Origin: Falciphora oryzae
Lineage: Eukaryota; Ascomycota; Sordariomycetes; Magnaporthales; Magnaporthaceae
Direction of reading: 5' to 3'
Assembly: GCA_000733355.1 (NCBI GenBank)
Contig: JNVV01000012.1
Span: 523,655 to 587,654, forward strand
Length of the DNA: 64,000 nt
Position 1 is the stretch's first letter, and each line of letters begins with the position of its first letter. The position numbers and the translations under genes were made by a program. The notes under the pieces are model-generated. The model made no database searches, had not been told where the DNA came from, and worked only from the letters and a program-made list of their open reading frames with translations. Shown in pieces: positions 31,690 through 43,181 of the stretch.

Positions 31690-34600
31690 TCCTCCTTTTC
31701 CTAAGGCGCGTTTCGAGACCTTTTGAAGCCCGCTTAAGGGATGCGGTTGTGCTTATATTTTGTAGCACGCGGGGGTCCTTAGGTTTATCGGGGTTAAGCC
31801 GATAAAAGGTAACAACGTGTTGCTTAAATCCGTCGGTATCGAAGTGCTTTTAAGGTTTTTACGTCCAGTTTTTTTTTCGTGGGTAATTTTTTTATCGGAT
31901 AAGGTAACGAACTTTCCCGTTTGTATTTATGGAATTTATAACCTTTTTTATAACGAAATTTTTTATAACCGAGGGGGCTTCCCGCAGTACCTGGTTAGGG
32001 TTAGGTCGTGATTGAATGCCAAAGCGGTAGGGTTTGATAAGGGATACGTGGAAAGCGTTATGGATTTTCCAGGTTTTAGGTAGGGCTAGTCGTACCGCCG
32101 TGGGAGAAATAACTTTAAGGATCCGGAAGGGCCCGAGCATTTTGGCATCGAGTTTTTTAGCGGGGCGACGGGTTTTTATGTGCCGGGCGTTTAATATAAC
32201 GAATTGTTTTTCGGTAAAGACCGGCGAGGGGCTTTTCCTTTTGTCGGCCTAATGCTTTATTCGTTCCCGGGCTTTTTCGAGGTGTTGTTTAGCTTTTTCG
32301 TGCATTTGGGTTATCTAATGCCGGTAAAGTTGGCTTTTTGGATTGCGTATTCGTTTTAGGAGAGGGGGATTATTGGAAGTTGGGTGGTACCCGTAGTTGG
32401 CGAAAAAGGGAGTAATGGAGGTATTTGCCGAAAATATATTATTATAGGCAAATTCCGCCGTGGGTAATAGCTTAACCTAATTAGTTATTTCGTAATTTAC
32501 GAAAAACCTAAAGTAGGTTTTTAGGTTTTAGTTAAGCCTTTTGGTTTGTCCATCCGTTTGGGGATGGAAGGTAGTGCTTATTTTTGGCTTAATGTCTACC
32601 AAACGGAGGAAATTTTTCCATAAGTGGCTTGTAAATTTGGAATTTTTATTAAAGATAATATTTAAAGGTAACGTAGTCCACCAGTAAGCGCTACACACCA
32701 GCGAACACCACACTCAAAATCCCATACTAAATGCTATTTTTTAAATGCTTATAAATCCACCAATTTTAATCCAAATTTAATGCAACTTTGTAATTAACGT
32801 TTTAACTATATAACCGATTTTATGTAATTATCTTTAATTTTATAACCCTAACCCGGTCGAGATATAGTAAATGCAGGAGTTAAAATAGCTCATTTTTTAA
32901 TATCTCACCCGGGTTAGGGTTGTAAAATCGAAGATAATTTCATAAAATCGATTATATAGTTAAAACGTTAATTACAAAGTTGCATTGAATTTGGATTAAA
33001 ATTGGTGGATTTATAAGCATTTAAAAAATAGCATTTAGTATAGGATTTTGAGTGTGGTGTTCGCTGGTGTGTGGCGCTTACTGGTGGACTACGTTATACC
33101 GTGTAGTCGCTAGTATTTTTTAGCGAAAATGCGGATAAGGTTATTCGATTTTTTACCTTCGATTTTAAGGGGGACGAAATGCGCCATTTTGGTAAAGGGG
33201 TTTACCATTACCTAAATTAAATCGCATTTATCGTTTAAAGGGAGGTCCGTGATGAAGTTTATAGCTACCGTTTTCCAAGGCTGGTAATGCAGCTTTATAA
33301 GTTGTAGGGGTCTAAAGGGGGCATGCTTTAGGGCCTTATTGCGTTGGCATTCCAGGTATTCTCTTATATATTCCCGGACTTTTGCTTCGATATTAGGCTA
33401 CTAAAAGTGCCGAGTAATTAACTCGAAGGTTTTATCCATACCTATATATTTAGCGATCTTTAAGTTATGTTCGGATTTGAGGATTTCCTTTTGTAAGGCT
33501 TCCGTTAGCACCTACAAATTTTTTTTATAATAAAGGAAATTATCTTTAATTTTTTCACCCTTTTCGGGCTTTTGGAAGCGGCTTTGGTATTTGGGATCCG
33601 ATATACCAGCTTATTTAACTTTATTAGTAAATTCCGTTGCTTACTTTAAGATAGGAATATTGCAAAGCCGGTTTAGGGATAGGAGGGAAAAAGGTGCTTT
33701 TTGCGGCAAAGCTTTTTCCATAGGGTTATTTTTTTGTCTTTTTAAAGCCGAAATTTTTGCTAGGAAATGTTTTTTTTGCAAGATCGTCGTAATCGGCTGA
33801 TCTTTATCCCCCTTTTTTTAAGCTTGTGCTAAGGTAATTTCGATAGCATATCGGCCTTTTTATTTTGCTTTCCTGGCCCGTAGTTGATTATAAACTAATA
33901 ACTAGCTAGCTGTTATGCCTATTTGGCTTGCTTTCGATTAAAGATTTTAGCCGTTAGGAAATATTCGAGGTTTTAGTAATCCGTATAAACTTTTATCCGG
34001 TATTTTGCCCCTTTAAGGTAATGCCTCCATTTAGCGAAATAGTTAACGACTGCTAAAAGTTCCTTATCGTGGATTTTATAATTAATTTCGGCGGGCGACA
34101 TTTTGCGTAAATGGGAGGTAACGGGGTGCAGTTTATTAGTTTCGGGGTCCTTTTGGGATAACACTTTTCCAAAAGCAAAGTCCGAAGCGTTTATTTTAAC
34201 CTGCGTTGGAAAAGATGGGTTAAAATGCTGGAGTATCGGAAGCGAAACGAAAGCGATTTTAAAGGCTTCGAAGGCCTGTTTTATTTCGGGGGTCCATCGC
34301 TATTGGCTTTTTAGTAAGGCGTTAGCCGTCGTTATAGGCCTAACGATTCCTAAAAACCTTTTAATAAACCTTTTGTAAAAGTTGGCAAAGCCGACGAACG
34401 ATTGGGAGTTTTTAAAGCAGTTGGGGTCCTTTTATTGGATGATAGCATTAACTTTATCCTTAGATATTGCGATGCCTTCGGGTTCTATTATGTGACTAAA
34501 GAATTCGATTTCGTGTACCCCCCAAACGTATTTGCGAAAAGCTACGGCCAGGTTGTGTTTAGTAAAGCGGCGAAGCACCTCCTTTACCAAACTATCGTGT

Positions 34601-35816
34601 TGTTTTTTAGTTTTTACGTATATTAGGAGGTTATTTAAATATATAAAAAGCCCGGTATCGATAAGGTTTATAAAAATATAGTTTATTATGTTTTGGAAAG
34701 TGGCGGGGGCGTTGATAAAACTTATAGGTATAACCGTAAATTCAAAAACGCCGTATTTGTAGCGAAAGGCCGTAAACTATTCGTGCTTTTTTTTTATTTG
34801 AATTAGGTTAAACCCGGTTTTGAAGTCGATTTTCGTTTTCTATTTGGCATTTCGAAATCGATTTTAGAACTTCGTAATAAACGGGATAGGGTACCGAATC
34901 GGAATTGTTTTGGCGTTTACGTCCTTGTAATTAACTATTACCCTTAAGGGATTAAGGGGTTTTTTTTTGCGAACATAAGGGGCGAATTGTTAGCAGTTTT
35001 GCATGGCCTGGCCCGACCGATTCGTATTCGCTTTTCCAGCTACGGCTTTAGGATATCCAATTCCTTTTGGCTTATTAGGTATAAGGGCCTATGGGTTAAT
35101 TGAGCTCCTTTTTTAAGGTAAATTTCGTGGTTTTAGGATTAATAATTGGGAAAACGGGTGGCAGCCGCTTCCGTTATAATAGGGAGAAATTCCCTAAATT
35201 CCTATGGCACCGATTCGAGGCCGTCCGAATCTGCTTTATTTACTTCCTTAAGGGAAGGAATACCGTGCCCGTATTTAATAGCGGCAATAATCGCAGGCTC
35301 GATTGTTTTTATGTTTTCCCGAAGGCGTAAGCCTTTGGGCGGCCGTAAATCCTATAGCTTTCGTACCCGGGGTTTGTTGCATTTCCGGCATTTGTCCGAA
35401 TCCATCCGGATATCCCGAAGGTCGCGATTTAGTAACTTTAGCGGTGGGTGTTGCTTTTGCTATGCGAAGGGCAGGATAATATCCCAATTTGGATCCGTAG
35501 GATTAATTTCGAACGTTTCCGTAAAATAGTGCGTTTTGTGCCGGAAAGTAACGTTGATAACTAGTTGCTTTCCGGCTTTTAGTTCGATTTTTTTTAAAAA
35601 GGAGGTTATTACGCGAGGGATAGCTTTGTTAACCAGGTGACCCGGGAGTTGCTTCGCTATTTTGTTTGATATGACCTTCGTATCGCTACTTCCGTTTAAA
35701 AGGACCCGGATAGGTATCTTTTTCGATCCCTTCGCCCGTATGTATATGCGAAGGATTGGCTTTGCGAGTTCTTTATCCGTTAAGGGCCTTCGTGTAGCAG
35801 CGACGGTCGATAGTTG
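31690..35816 (-). pseudogene. pol of gypsy copy 3
   Basis: Minus-strand fragments are recognisable as chromodomain (32140-31892), integrase (near 32713-32528), RNase H (34164-33973), reverse transcriptase (about 35000-34450) and protease (near 35700), in the same order as copies 1 and 2. Both Asp residues of the second integrase motif are Asn. A MITE splits the integrase core. No part could be functional. Confidence 0.8.
32671..33094. mobile_element. MITE with about 200-bp inverted repeats inside gypsy copy 3
   Basis: The ends read ACGTAGTCCACCAGTAAGCG and its complement; the arms (32671 to about 32870, about 32895-33094) differ at roughly a dozen mostly C/T positions. TA flanks both sides (32669-32670, 33095-33096). 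The same site in gypsy copies 1 and 2 (near 28064 and 48500) is uninterrupted, which defines the insertion exactly. No coding capacity, so it is a Tc1/mariner-type non-autonomous element. Confidence 0.88.
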
Positions 35817-36141
35817 TTAATAGTTATCGTCCGATTCCGAATTTGATAGTTTAAAGATTCGTGGTTCGCTTGGGGCTTTTGAGGTGAGGCCAGCGATTTT
35901 AGCCTTTTTGGTTTGTAGCTGTTCCTTTTGTTCGTCCGTTGTAGGGCGTTTAAGAATAGATTTGGCACCGGCCGTTTTTGCTGGTGTAGGAGGGAGTTTT
36001 TTGACGTTAGTGTCTTTTTTGGCGTAGCATTTTAACGTATGGTGCCCTTTTTTTCCGTAGCGTTAGCAGTCGGCTTTAGCTAATTTTCGTGCGTTGATAT
36101 CGCGTTGTTCGATTCCTTTGAGTGCTAATTTGGTGGTAGTC
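35817..36141 (-). pseudogene. C-terminal gag fragment of gypsy copy 3
   Basis: It contains the equivalent of the zinc-knuckle region (around 36085-36040) and ends in TAA at 35817-35819, at the position where copies 1 and 2 have TGA. The fragment is cut at 36141 by the TGTCATGG end of a family 2 LTR. Confidence 0.7.
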
Positions 36142-36357
36142 TGTCATGGCTGGCAGGGCCCCCGGGAGGGGTTGACTCGGCTTGCAGAGAGCGGGGCGCC
36201 CCCTCCGGCCCTTATCTGGCGATAAGGGGAGTGGGTTCCGCACAGAGATTATTTCTGCAGGCCTGCCCCGCCGGCCTACGGCCGCGATCTCTCCCTTGTA
36301 CTCGATCTTGGACCTACCTATACGATACAAACGTTCACCCTACTGGAGTCTATATCA
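36142..36357 (+). repeat. 5' LTR of gypsy family 2
   Basis: 216 bp, TGTCATGGCTGGC...GTCTATATCA, containing the hairpin CCCTTATC-tggc-GATAAGGG-like stem at 36210-36230. A truncated relative lies at 17207-17372 in the opposite orientation. Confidence 0.75.
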
Positions 36358-39300
36358 AATGGTAGCAACTCTCCAACGCTGGAGAGCCGGATCATCCCCA
36401 TCAGCCATTAATCCGACGATTGCGCTAAGGCCTTCTACGGCGTAATCTTTCCCTCCGCTTTAAAGCGACCGCGTCAAGGCCTTCCGCGACGCAACCGCCA
36501 AAACGGACTCACCACCTCGATCGAGAACTAGAAGGCTTTCCGACCTGCGCCTTAATCGAGTTCCCTCTATCACTTCTAGCCAAAGCCTTCCGCGGCGACG
36601 ACTTAACAGACTCTCCTACCTACCGTAATCCCGGCTTACCCCGGATGCTATCGGTTTCCCCCGTTTTTTGAAAGCTTCCCGACGTTTAACGGCCCCTTTT
36701 TAACTTCACCTTTATTTTACCTCCTATTATCCATTAATTGCGACAGGTAAATCTATTAATTTTAAAAAACCTAATTCGCTTACGGATTATTACCTACCAT
36801 TTACGAATGGATGGAATAAACCCCGAAGCGATAAAAGTATAAGCGGAATAGGCGCCGAGCAATTAATTTAACGGATGGTGCGAAAGAGTTACTTACCAAA
36901 GGAACAGGCTAAAACCGCTATAGCCGATTCGGGTAGCGGGCCTAAAGGCAATGGACTAAACCCGACGTAAAGCGTTAGCTCCCGCCTTTAATAACTAACA
37001 GCGGCCTTATTTGCAGCCGAAAGCGAAAGCTTTTACGATTTGAAACCCGAAACGGCACAAACAAACCCTTTTAAAAACAAAGGTAAAAAAGTTATGCGCT
37101 TACCGCCGAAACCTTTTGCTCGAAACCCGCGCAATAAATCACATACTATTTCGGCCGACCCTTAGTCCTAGATATACGAGCATTAGAAGGACGGGCATAG
37201 TTTAGGCCTTTTAAAACCCGGTTCCTTTGTATAGGGGCAAACGGATTAAAAGGAAGCTTTTTTGGTTTTCGGGAATAACAAAAGCTCGGCGAATTAGCTA
37301 AAAACACAAAACGCTTTGCGCTAATAAAAGTCGCAACAGTAGCAGAAATTTATTAATTTGTTTACTGTTTTAGCTAATAAAATTAACGATAATATCGAAG
37401 GATTCCAATAAAACCACGTTAAATACTAATAGGTGCAATACCATAATATGCGAAAGCTGGAAAAAAACTAGCAGCGCCTAACCAACGAAATTAACCGGGG
37501 CAGCCGGGCTGGCTCCGCGGCCGGATCTCAAGCCGGATTTAGGGCTGGCTCCCCCGCTCTTCGCCCGTTAATAGCTTTTAATTTATACTACCGCCGTTAT
37601 TTCGCGAAAAACCTTTTAATTTCGCTTAAATACCCAAATATATCCGGATATCAAGCCGTAAGCGGGTTCGGAACTACAGCCGAAAACGAAAAAAACGACG
37701 ACGTCGACCTTTACTATAGGAAGCCGTTATACCAAATTGCGGCGTTTAATTACATAAATTCAAGGAACCTAAATGTCTTTTAACTATCTACTAAGGGATT
37801 AAACTCTCCTATGGCCGAACCATCCGCCCAAGCACTTTACCTAGCACTAACGACGCAGGACCCGCGCACTAAAGCCCCTAAAGCTTTTGCGGCTGCTATA
37901 GTTTAACATAAAAAAAAGCCTAGCTCCTCTTTAAACCTAAAAAACGTACCGCACTTTACTATTCGCCTTAATACGGCACCTCCCGCCGTGCAAAAAGCTG
38001 CTCAACCAAGCACTTCCTAAATCACAATCCCTCCGGTTGCACCCGTAACGGCCAACTTTAACCCGGGAGCCCCCCCCCCTTCCAGGCTACCTACACGGCT
38101 CCCGCTAACAACCCGGGATGGCTACGGGGATACAACCGAAACCGTGGCTTAGCCGCCCCTACAGCACGCACGGGTCAAACTAACGACACCGACGCTTAGC
38201 CTCAAGGTAATTCGGCCGCTATAAAGCGTCAGCAGACCCAAAGCCTTTTGGGTTAGGTTCCCCCAAGCATGCCCACAGGACCGCCTCCTAGCCCGCCGCT
38301 GGGACCGCTTCCGGGCGCATTTGGAAAAGGACTTTTAGGGCTACCAGGCCCACCATTTAAAGGCTACGGTGACCCTTAGCCTTATCGGTAGGACACTCCT
38401 GGCTCCTAATTAGGAAAAGGATATGCTACTAAATTAAAGCGCGAAAACGTCGGCACCTTCGATCCTTCGCACTACGACCCTAAGGATTTGGGAGTAATTT
38501 CCACCAACAAGGGCATGATTTTTACGGATAGCAAATCCTACGAAACACGTTTAAACACCTTCCTTATAAGCCTAAACTCTCATACCTATAAGCAACAGCT
38601 AAAGGAAATATTCCCTATGCTCCTAGCTAATCCCGCCATAATATGGTATACTAACGAAATGCCTACCTACGTCCAAAAGGAGCTATACCAGCGAAGCCTA
38701 GCCGCTATGCTAAATGCCCTCAAGCACCGATTCCCTCCTAACGCCTTTAAAACTGCCGAAAAGTTTAACAAAGGCGGCTTGCATTTAAAGGACTTAAACA
38801 AAAACGAATCGGCTTTTAACCAGTTCTTTACTCGGAAAGTTAAATACGCTAACACCATAAATATGCTTAACGCTAACGGATTTAACTAGCAACCCATTAT
38901 AGCCCAGATTTAGATCCAATTAAATAACAGCATTAAATAGTATTTCCAAGCACCTAAACCTAGCGAATCGCACGGAGAGTATATAGCCACTATTGAAAAA
39001 GCCAAACCCCTGCTGCTTAATATTGCTCGTTAAAAGTACGATCGAAACGATTACCCTCCCAAATCGTCATCCTACTCCAAAAACAAACCATCGTACTTTA
39101 AGGATAAATCATCCTCCTACCACTTTAAAAATAAGGCACCCTTATAATAAAAAAATAAAAATAGTGCTTCCCGAAATAAGCCTTATAACCGCTAGGGTTT
39201 AAGCAACTAGTTTCGAAGAAATTACCGCCGGGATTATCGTCCATCCGGAAGCTAGGATTTCCGCTACAAGGACTACGTAAACCAGGTGGGATTTAAGCCA

Positions 39301-39540
39301 AGCGGTTCGGAAGGCCCTTTACCGCCGCTATCTCCACCGTCGTCACCGGGCAGCCGCAGCAATAACAACGTTAATAATATCCTTAAGTTTGTTACTTAAG
39401 ATTTAGATAGCAAAACCTGCAAGTAATGCCGTAAGGAGTTCCCTTTTCGCAATGCACTTTTTCGACACCTGAAAAGCTGCGAGGGCTTACCGTTAGCAAA
39501 AGAGATTAACCTAATGCAAAACGTGTATACCGAAACCGAC
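36358..39540 (+). pseudogene. gag region of gypsy family 2 with a C-terminal zinc finger
   Basis: The best-preserved part (38488-38889) has the Gag/capsid look: F-T-D-S-K-S-Y-E, a W-Y-T-N-E-M segment, and R-S-L-A-A-M-L-N-A-L-K-H-R-F-P-P. At 39418-39480 a finger C-K-x-C-R-K-E-F-P-F-R-N-A-L-F-R-H-L-K-S-C (C-x2-C-x12-H-x3/4-C) stands where a CCHC knuckle would be expected. Upstream, 36358-38400 is so stop-ridden that only Pro/Ala-rich composition can be described. Confidence 0.6.
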
Positions 39541-42500
39541 GTTATTTTTAAATAAACCATTAAGGAAATAAGTAACGCCGTTTTCGGAGGATATACGTGG
39601 CAGCAGGTCCGAATCCGGGCTTTTATTTAATTACTAAATATTACGCTATGCACCGATACCGGATCAAGCCGCGATATGGTCGACGCCTAATGGCTGAAAA
39701 CCAATTTCCCGTTAGTAGTTTTAACGGAAGCTTCTAAAAGCACGTAGCTGATACTTAAAAGCTGGAACAGCGCCCGCCCCAAAGGGGCTACCTATTACGC
39801 AACCTAAAGCTTTTATATACCTGGTATCAAGGTCGATAGCAAAAAAGGCCTAGCCTTTAAAACAGCCAACGCTTAGGTCGTGGATAACCTCGACGTAGGT
39901 TATTTATTAGGTACAGCCTAGTTGAAACCACGTAAAGCGTGCATTGATTTCGGCACGGACTTTATATACTTCCCAAAGGACTACTTCTTAATCCCTTTTA
40001 CAGTGCTCCGTAAAAGTAAGCCAGTTATATGGAAGGTCCAGAATTTAAAAGCCTTTAAACTAGCACCAGGAGAAAATGCTTTTATCCCAGTTAAGTATAA
40101 CGTTCCCCTTCCTAAAAATCGAGACCTTTTTATAGCCAGTATCTACCCCGTAGCTGTTAGCTTTATAGTGGACCATACGACTAGCGTTTGCCTAATACAT
40201 AACGTATTCGATTATAAAATTAAGGTATTTCGCAAAACTCAACTGGCCACTATCTAAAAGAATTTAAATTAGGTACATACGGTTATCGACTTCGGAAAGG
40301 CTAAAAAGATTTTGGCCTATAGCGCAACCGCTATCGCAACTACGGCTGGAATCTTAAGCTTAGCCATAACAGCACCTAGCATAACGGGCGCTAAGCGAGG
40401 CCTCCTAACGATGCCAGGCATCCACGAGCCCTTACTGGCACCCCCTATTAACAACATAGGAAAATCTCTTAACGCCGAATTCGTTATAACGGACGAGATT
40501 AAGGAGCTTATTAACCTAACACCTTTTGCGGAACCACCGCTATTTCCTACGGATTACGTCTCCGTTTCGGACGCGGTGTTCGCCATTATTTAAAGCACTT
40601 TTAACGTATCCATTCCTAATATCGATAGTATTTCGGAAAAAATGCCTAAAATCCCGGAAAAGTCGTCCTTTTTCGGCATTAAAACCCCGGATAAAGCGCT
40701 AGCGCTAGTAACTAAAAACGGCATCCACATTTTTAATAAAAATCCAACTAAAGCTCGGATATTTTAAAAGATTTGCGACAAATACGAGTCCGTTTTCGAA
40801 AATTTAGGACCTATCGAAATCCCTTTAAAGGACCAAATACGTATCCCTCTTATAAACAACTACCAGCAGACTGGAGCCAAACTTTTCAACCGGCTATACT
40901 CAATATCCAAAAAGGACCGTGACTTTATTAATAAAAAACACGATATCATATACGACGAAGGACGACTAGTTTAGCCTAAAGGGTTTACACCTTTCGCCTT
41001 CCCGATTTTCGTAATTTAGCGCTGTGTATATGGAGAAAATAAAGGACGAATCGTCGTGGACCTACGCCAATTTAACAAAGTGTTAATCCCCAACGCTTAT
41101 CCCTTGCCTTTATAATAAAATGTAATCGACTCCATCCGCGGGAAGCATTAAATTACGGTTATTAACGTAACCTCCTTTTTTTTCTAATTTATAATACACC
41201 CTAATAACTGTAACAAACTTATAATAATTAGCCACCGAGGTTTGGAAACATCGACAATGGCTATAATAGGTTATCGAAATTTTCCGGCATACGTTTAACA
41301 GTATATGGACAAGGAGCTGCGTCCTTATAAGGACTTTTGCCGTACTTTCATCGACGATATTATTATTTTTAGCGACTTTTTCGAAAATTACTGCAGGTAT
41401 TTAGAAACCATTTTAAACCTATTTAAGGATAAGAAGATTTCCATTTCACTAACCAAATTATATATAAGCTACCAGAGCGTTAAGCTTCTGGGATTTTACG
41501 TCGATTCGCTGGGTTTATCCACCACGGAATCAAAGATCCAGGGATTCAAAGATTGGATAATGCCCTCGATACTAAAAGATTTGGAGATTTATATAAGTGC
41601 CACCAGTTTTTTGAGATTTATAATCCCTTACTATGCATAGTTTGTTAAGCCCCTTTAAAAACGCAAAACAGCGCTGCTGGCGGAGGGACGTAAAGCAGGC
41701 CGCTTTGAAACAGGTAATTAGGGATAATGTATGGCTTTCGCCAAAGCTACCAAGTTCACTCCAACCGAAGCAGAAATTGAAAGCTTTCAGGCTCTTTAGG
41801 AGGTCCTATGCAGGGAGTTAAAGCTTTCGCACGCGGACCCCAATAAGACATTGTACCTTCAAATCGACGGGAGCTTAATGCGAAGCTTCGGAGTAGTCGC
41901 CTTCTACTTTAAAAACGGATACACCTGGGACCGACGCTCCCGTAGTAATATCCCGGCTACCGCGATTAACCTTATTATATTTATCTTTCGTTATCTAACT
42001 AAGCCGGAACTGCATTACGGCCCTTTAAAATTGGAAATAGCGTGCCTAGTTTGGGTATGCAAAAAGCTGCGGACCATTTTGCATTTAAGCAATATGCAAA
42101 CAATCGTATTAACCGACCACGAGTTTACGATAGGCATAGTTAACAAAACCTTACTAAATACGACAAGCACTAATCGCGCCAACCGTCGCTTCGTTAATAC
42201 ATCCATTTATTTGGCCGAATATGGCTTGGAGGTTTTACATATCCCAAACCGCTTAAACCTGGTGCTTAACGCCTTTTTTCGACTTCCTACGGCCATAGAC
42301 CCTAAAACCCGAACCGAAAAGGAAACTCCTATCTTCGACGCAGTTTAGGACTATGTTAATGCCGTAAAAAACTGCACGCTAATAGCGGCAGAGGCCAAAA
42401 TAAGTGAAGAAACGCACTAGCGCTTTGTCTAGGCATACAATAACGACGCGGTTTACAGCAAGATAATTACCGACCTAGCGACATTACAAAAAGGCAAGCC

Positions 42501-42787
42501 CCCTCCGGATAACGAGGTCGTTGCTAACGCTTTAAAGTTGGGCTACCTATTCCGCGTCGAGGATAGATTGTTGTATAATAGCACATAGGACGGGTTGGAA
42601 AAGCTCGTCGTCCCTAAGCTACGAATGCAAAAAATCCTAACCGACGCCTATAACGATTGTTACCATTTCGGCAGGCTTAAGATAATGGAATTACTAAGTC
42701 ACCTGCATTTCAAACGTAAAAAGAAGCTCGTCGAAACCTACCTAACCAAATGCTACGAATGCGGCGCTAACAGGCAGAATAACCAGT
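39541..42787 (+). pseudogene. pol of gypsy family 2: protease, RT, RNase H, integrase N-terminus
   Basis: Protease motif L-C-T-D-T-G-S-S-R at 39655-39666 (D-T-G-S); a conserved spacer domain (39922-40257, P-L-P-K-N-R-D-L-F-I) shared with family 3; reverse transcriptase with V-V-D-L-R-Q-F-N-K and F-I-D-D-I-I-I-F-S (41347-41358); RNase H-like region (41851-42348, L-Q-I-D-G-S, L-H-Y-G-P-L-K-L-E-I-A); integrase zinc-binding module with H-F-G-R and C-Y-E-C-G-A-N (42595-42787). Integrase continues at 49788. More than a dozen in-frame TAA/TAG codons. Confidence 0.8.
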
Positions 42788-43082
42788 TATCACACGGAAG
42801 ACCCCGTGGACCTAACTAGTCGGCATCACGAGTCGGCTTTACGGAGGTTCGAAAACCCGCATAGGCGGTCAGCGGCCCCAAAGCCAAACGGTAAAGGTCG
42901 GAAGGCAGTGTGAATCATGTACTCGATACTTCGCACGGATCACAAAGGGTCTATATAAACCCTGCCATCTCCTATGTCCTTCACGAAAGATTCCTCCCTC
43001 CTCAAGCATCTCTTAAGCCCATAAAAAAATTATCTGCAATCTAGAGATTCTTTCTCCAAACCGTCTTTAACCCCTTGTTACA
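42788..43082 (+). repeat. 5' LTR of gypsy copy 2
   Basis: 295 bp; differs from its partner at 49493-49787 almost only by transitions, so the pair diverged through RIP rather than neutral mutation. Confidence 0.9.
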
Positions 43083-43181
43083 AATAATCTTTCTACGCTC
43101 TACCCCCTAACGGAAGCCTCACTATCTTTCCTCCTAAGCTCTAGAAAGGCCCTGTCAGTCGGTACCCCCAAACCCCAACTG

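Larger units (their letters stand above)
31402..36141 (-). mobile_element. Ty3/gypsy family 1 copy 3, minus strand, 5'-truncated
   Basis: The 3' LTR (subfamily B) is at 31402-31686; pol runs from about 35810 down to 31690 and the last third of gag to 36141, where the element stops inside gag at the start of another LTR. The 5' LTR and about 2.4 kb of gag are missing here. It is the most RIP-damaged copy of family 1: long runs of TTTATTA-type codons, integrase I-I-F-N-K-N-S-K-F where copy 1 has I-I-S-D-R-D-S-R-F. It carries MITE 32671-33094 in the integrase. Confidence 0.85.

Noticed and set aside
32840..32940. Telomere-like GGGTTAGGGTT in the MITE
   Set aside because: It is only about two units within an inverted-repeat arm, mirrored in the other arm, not a telomeric tract.
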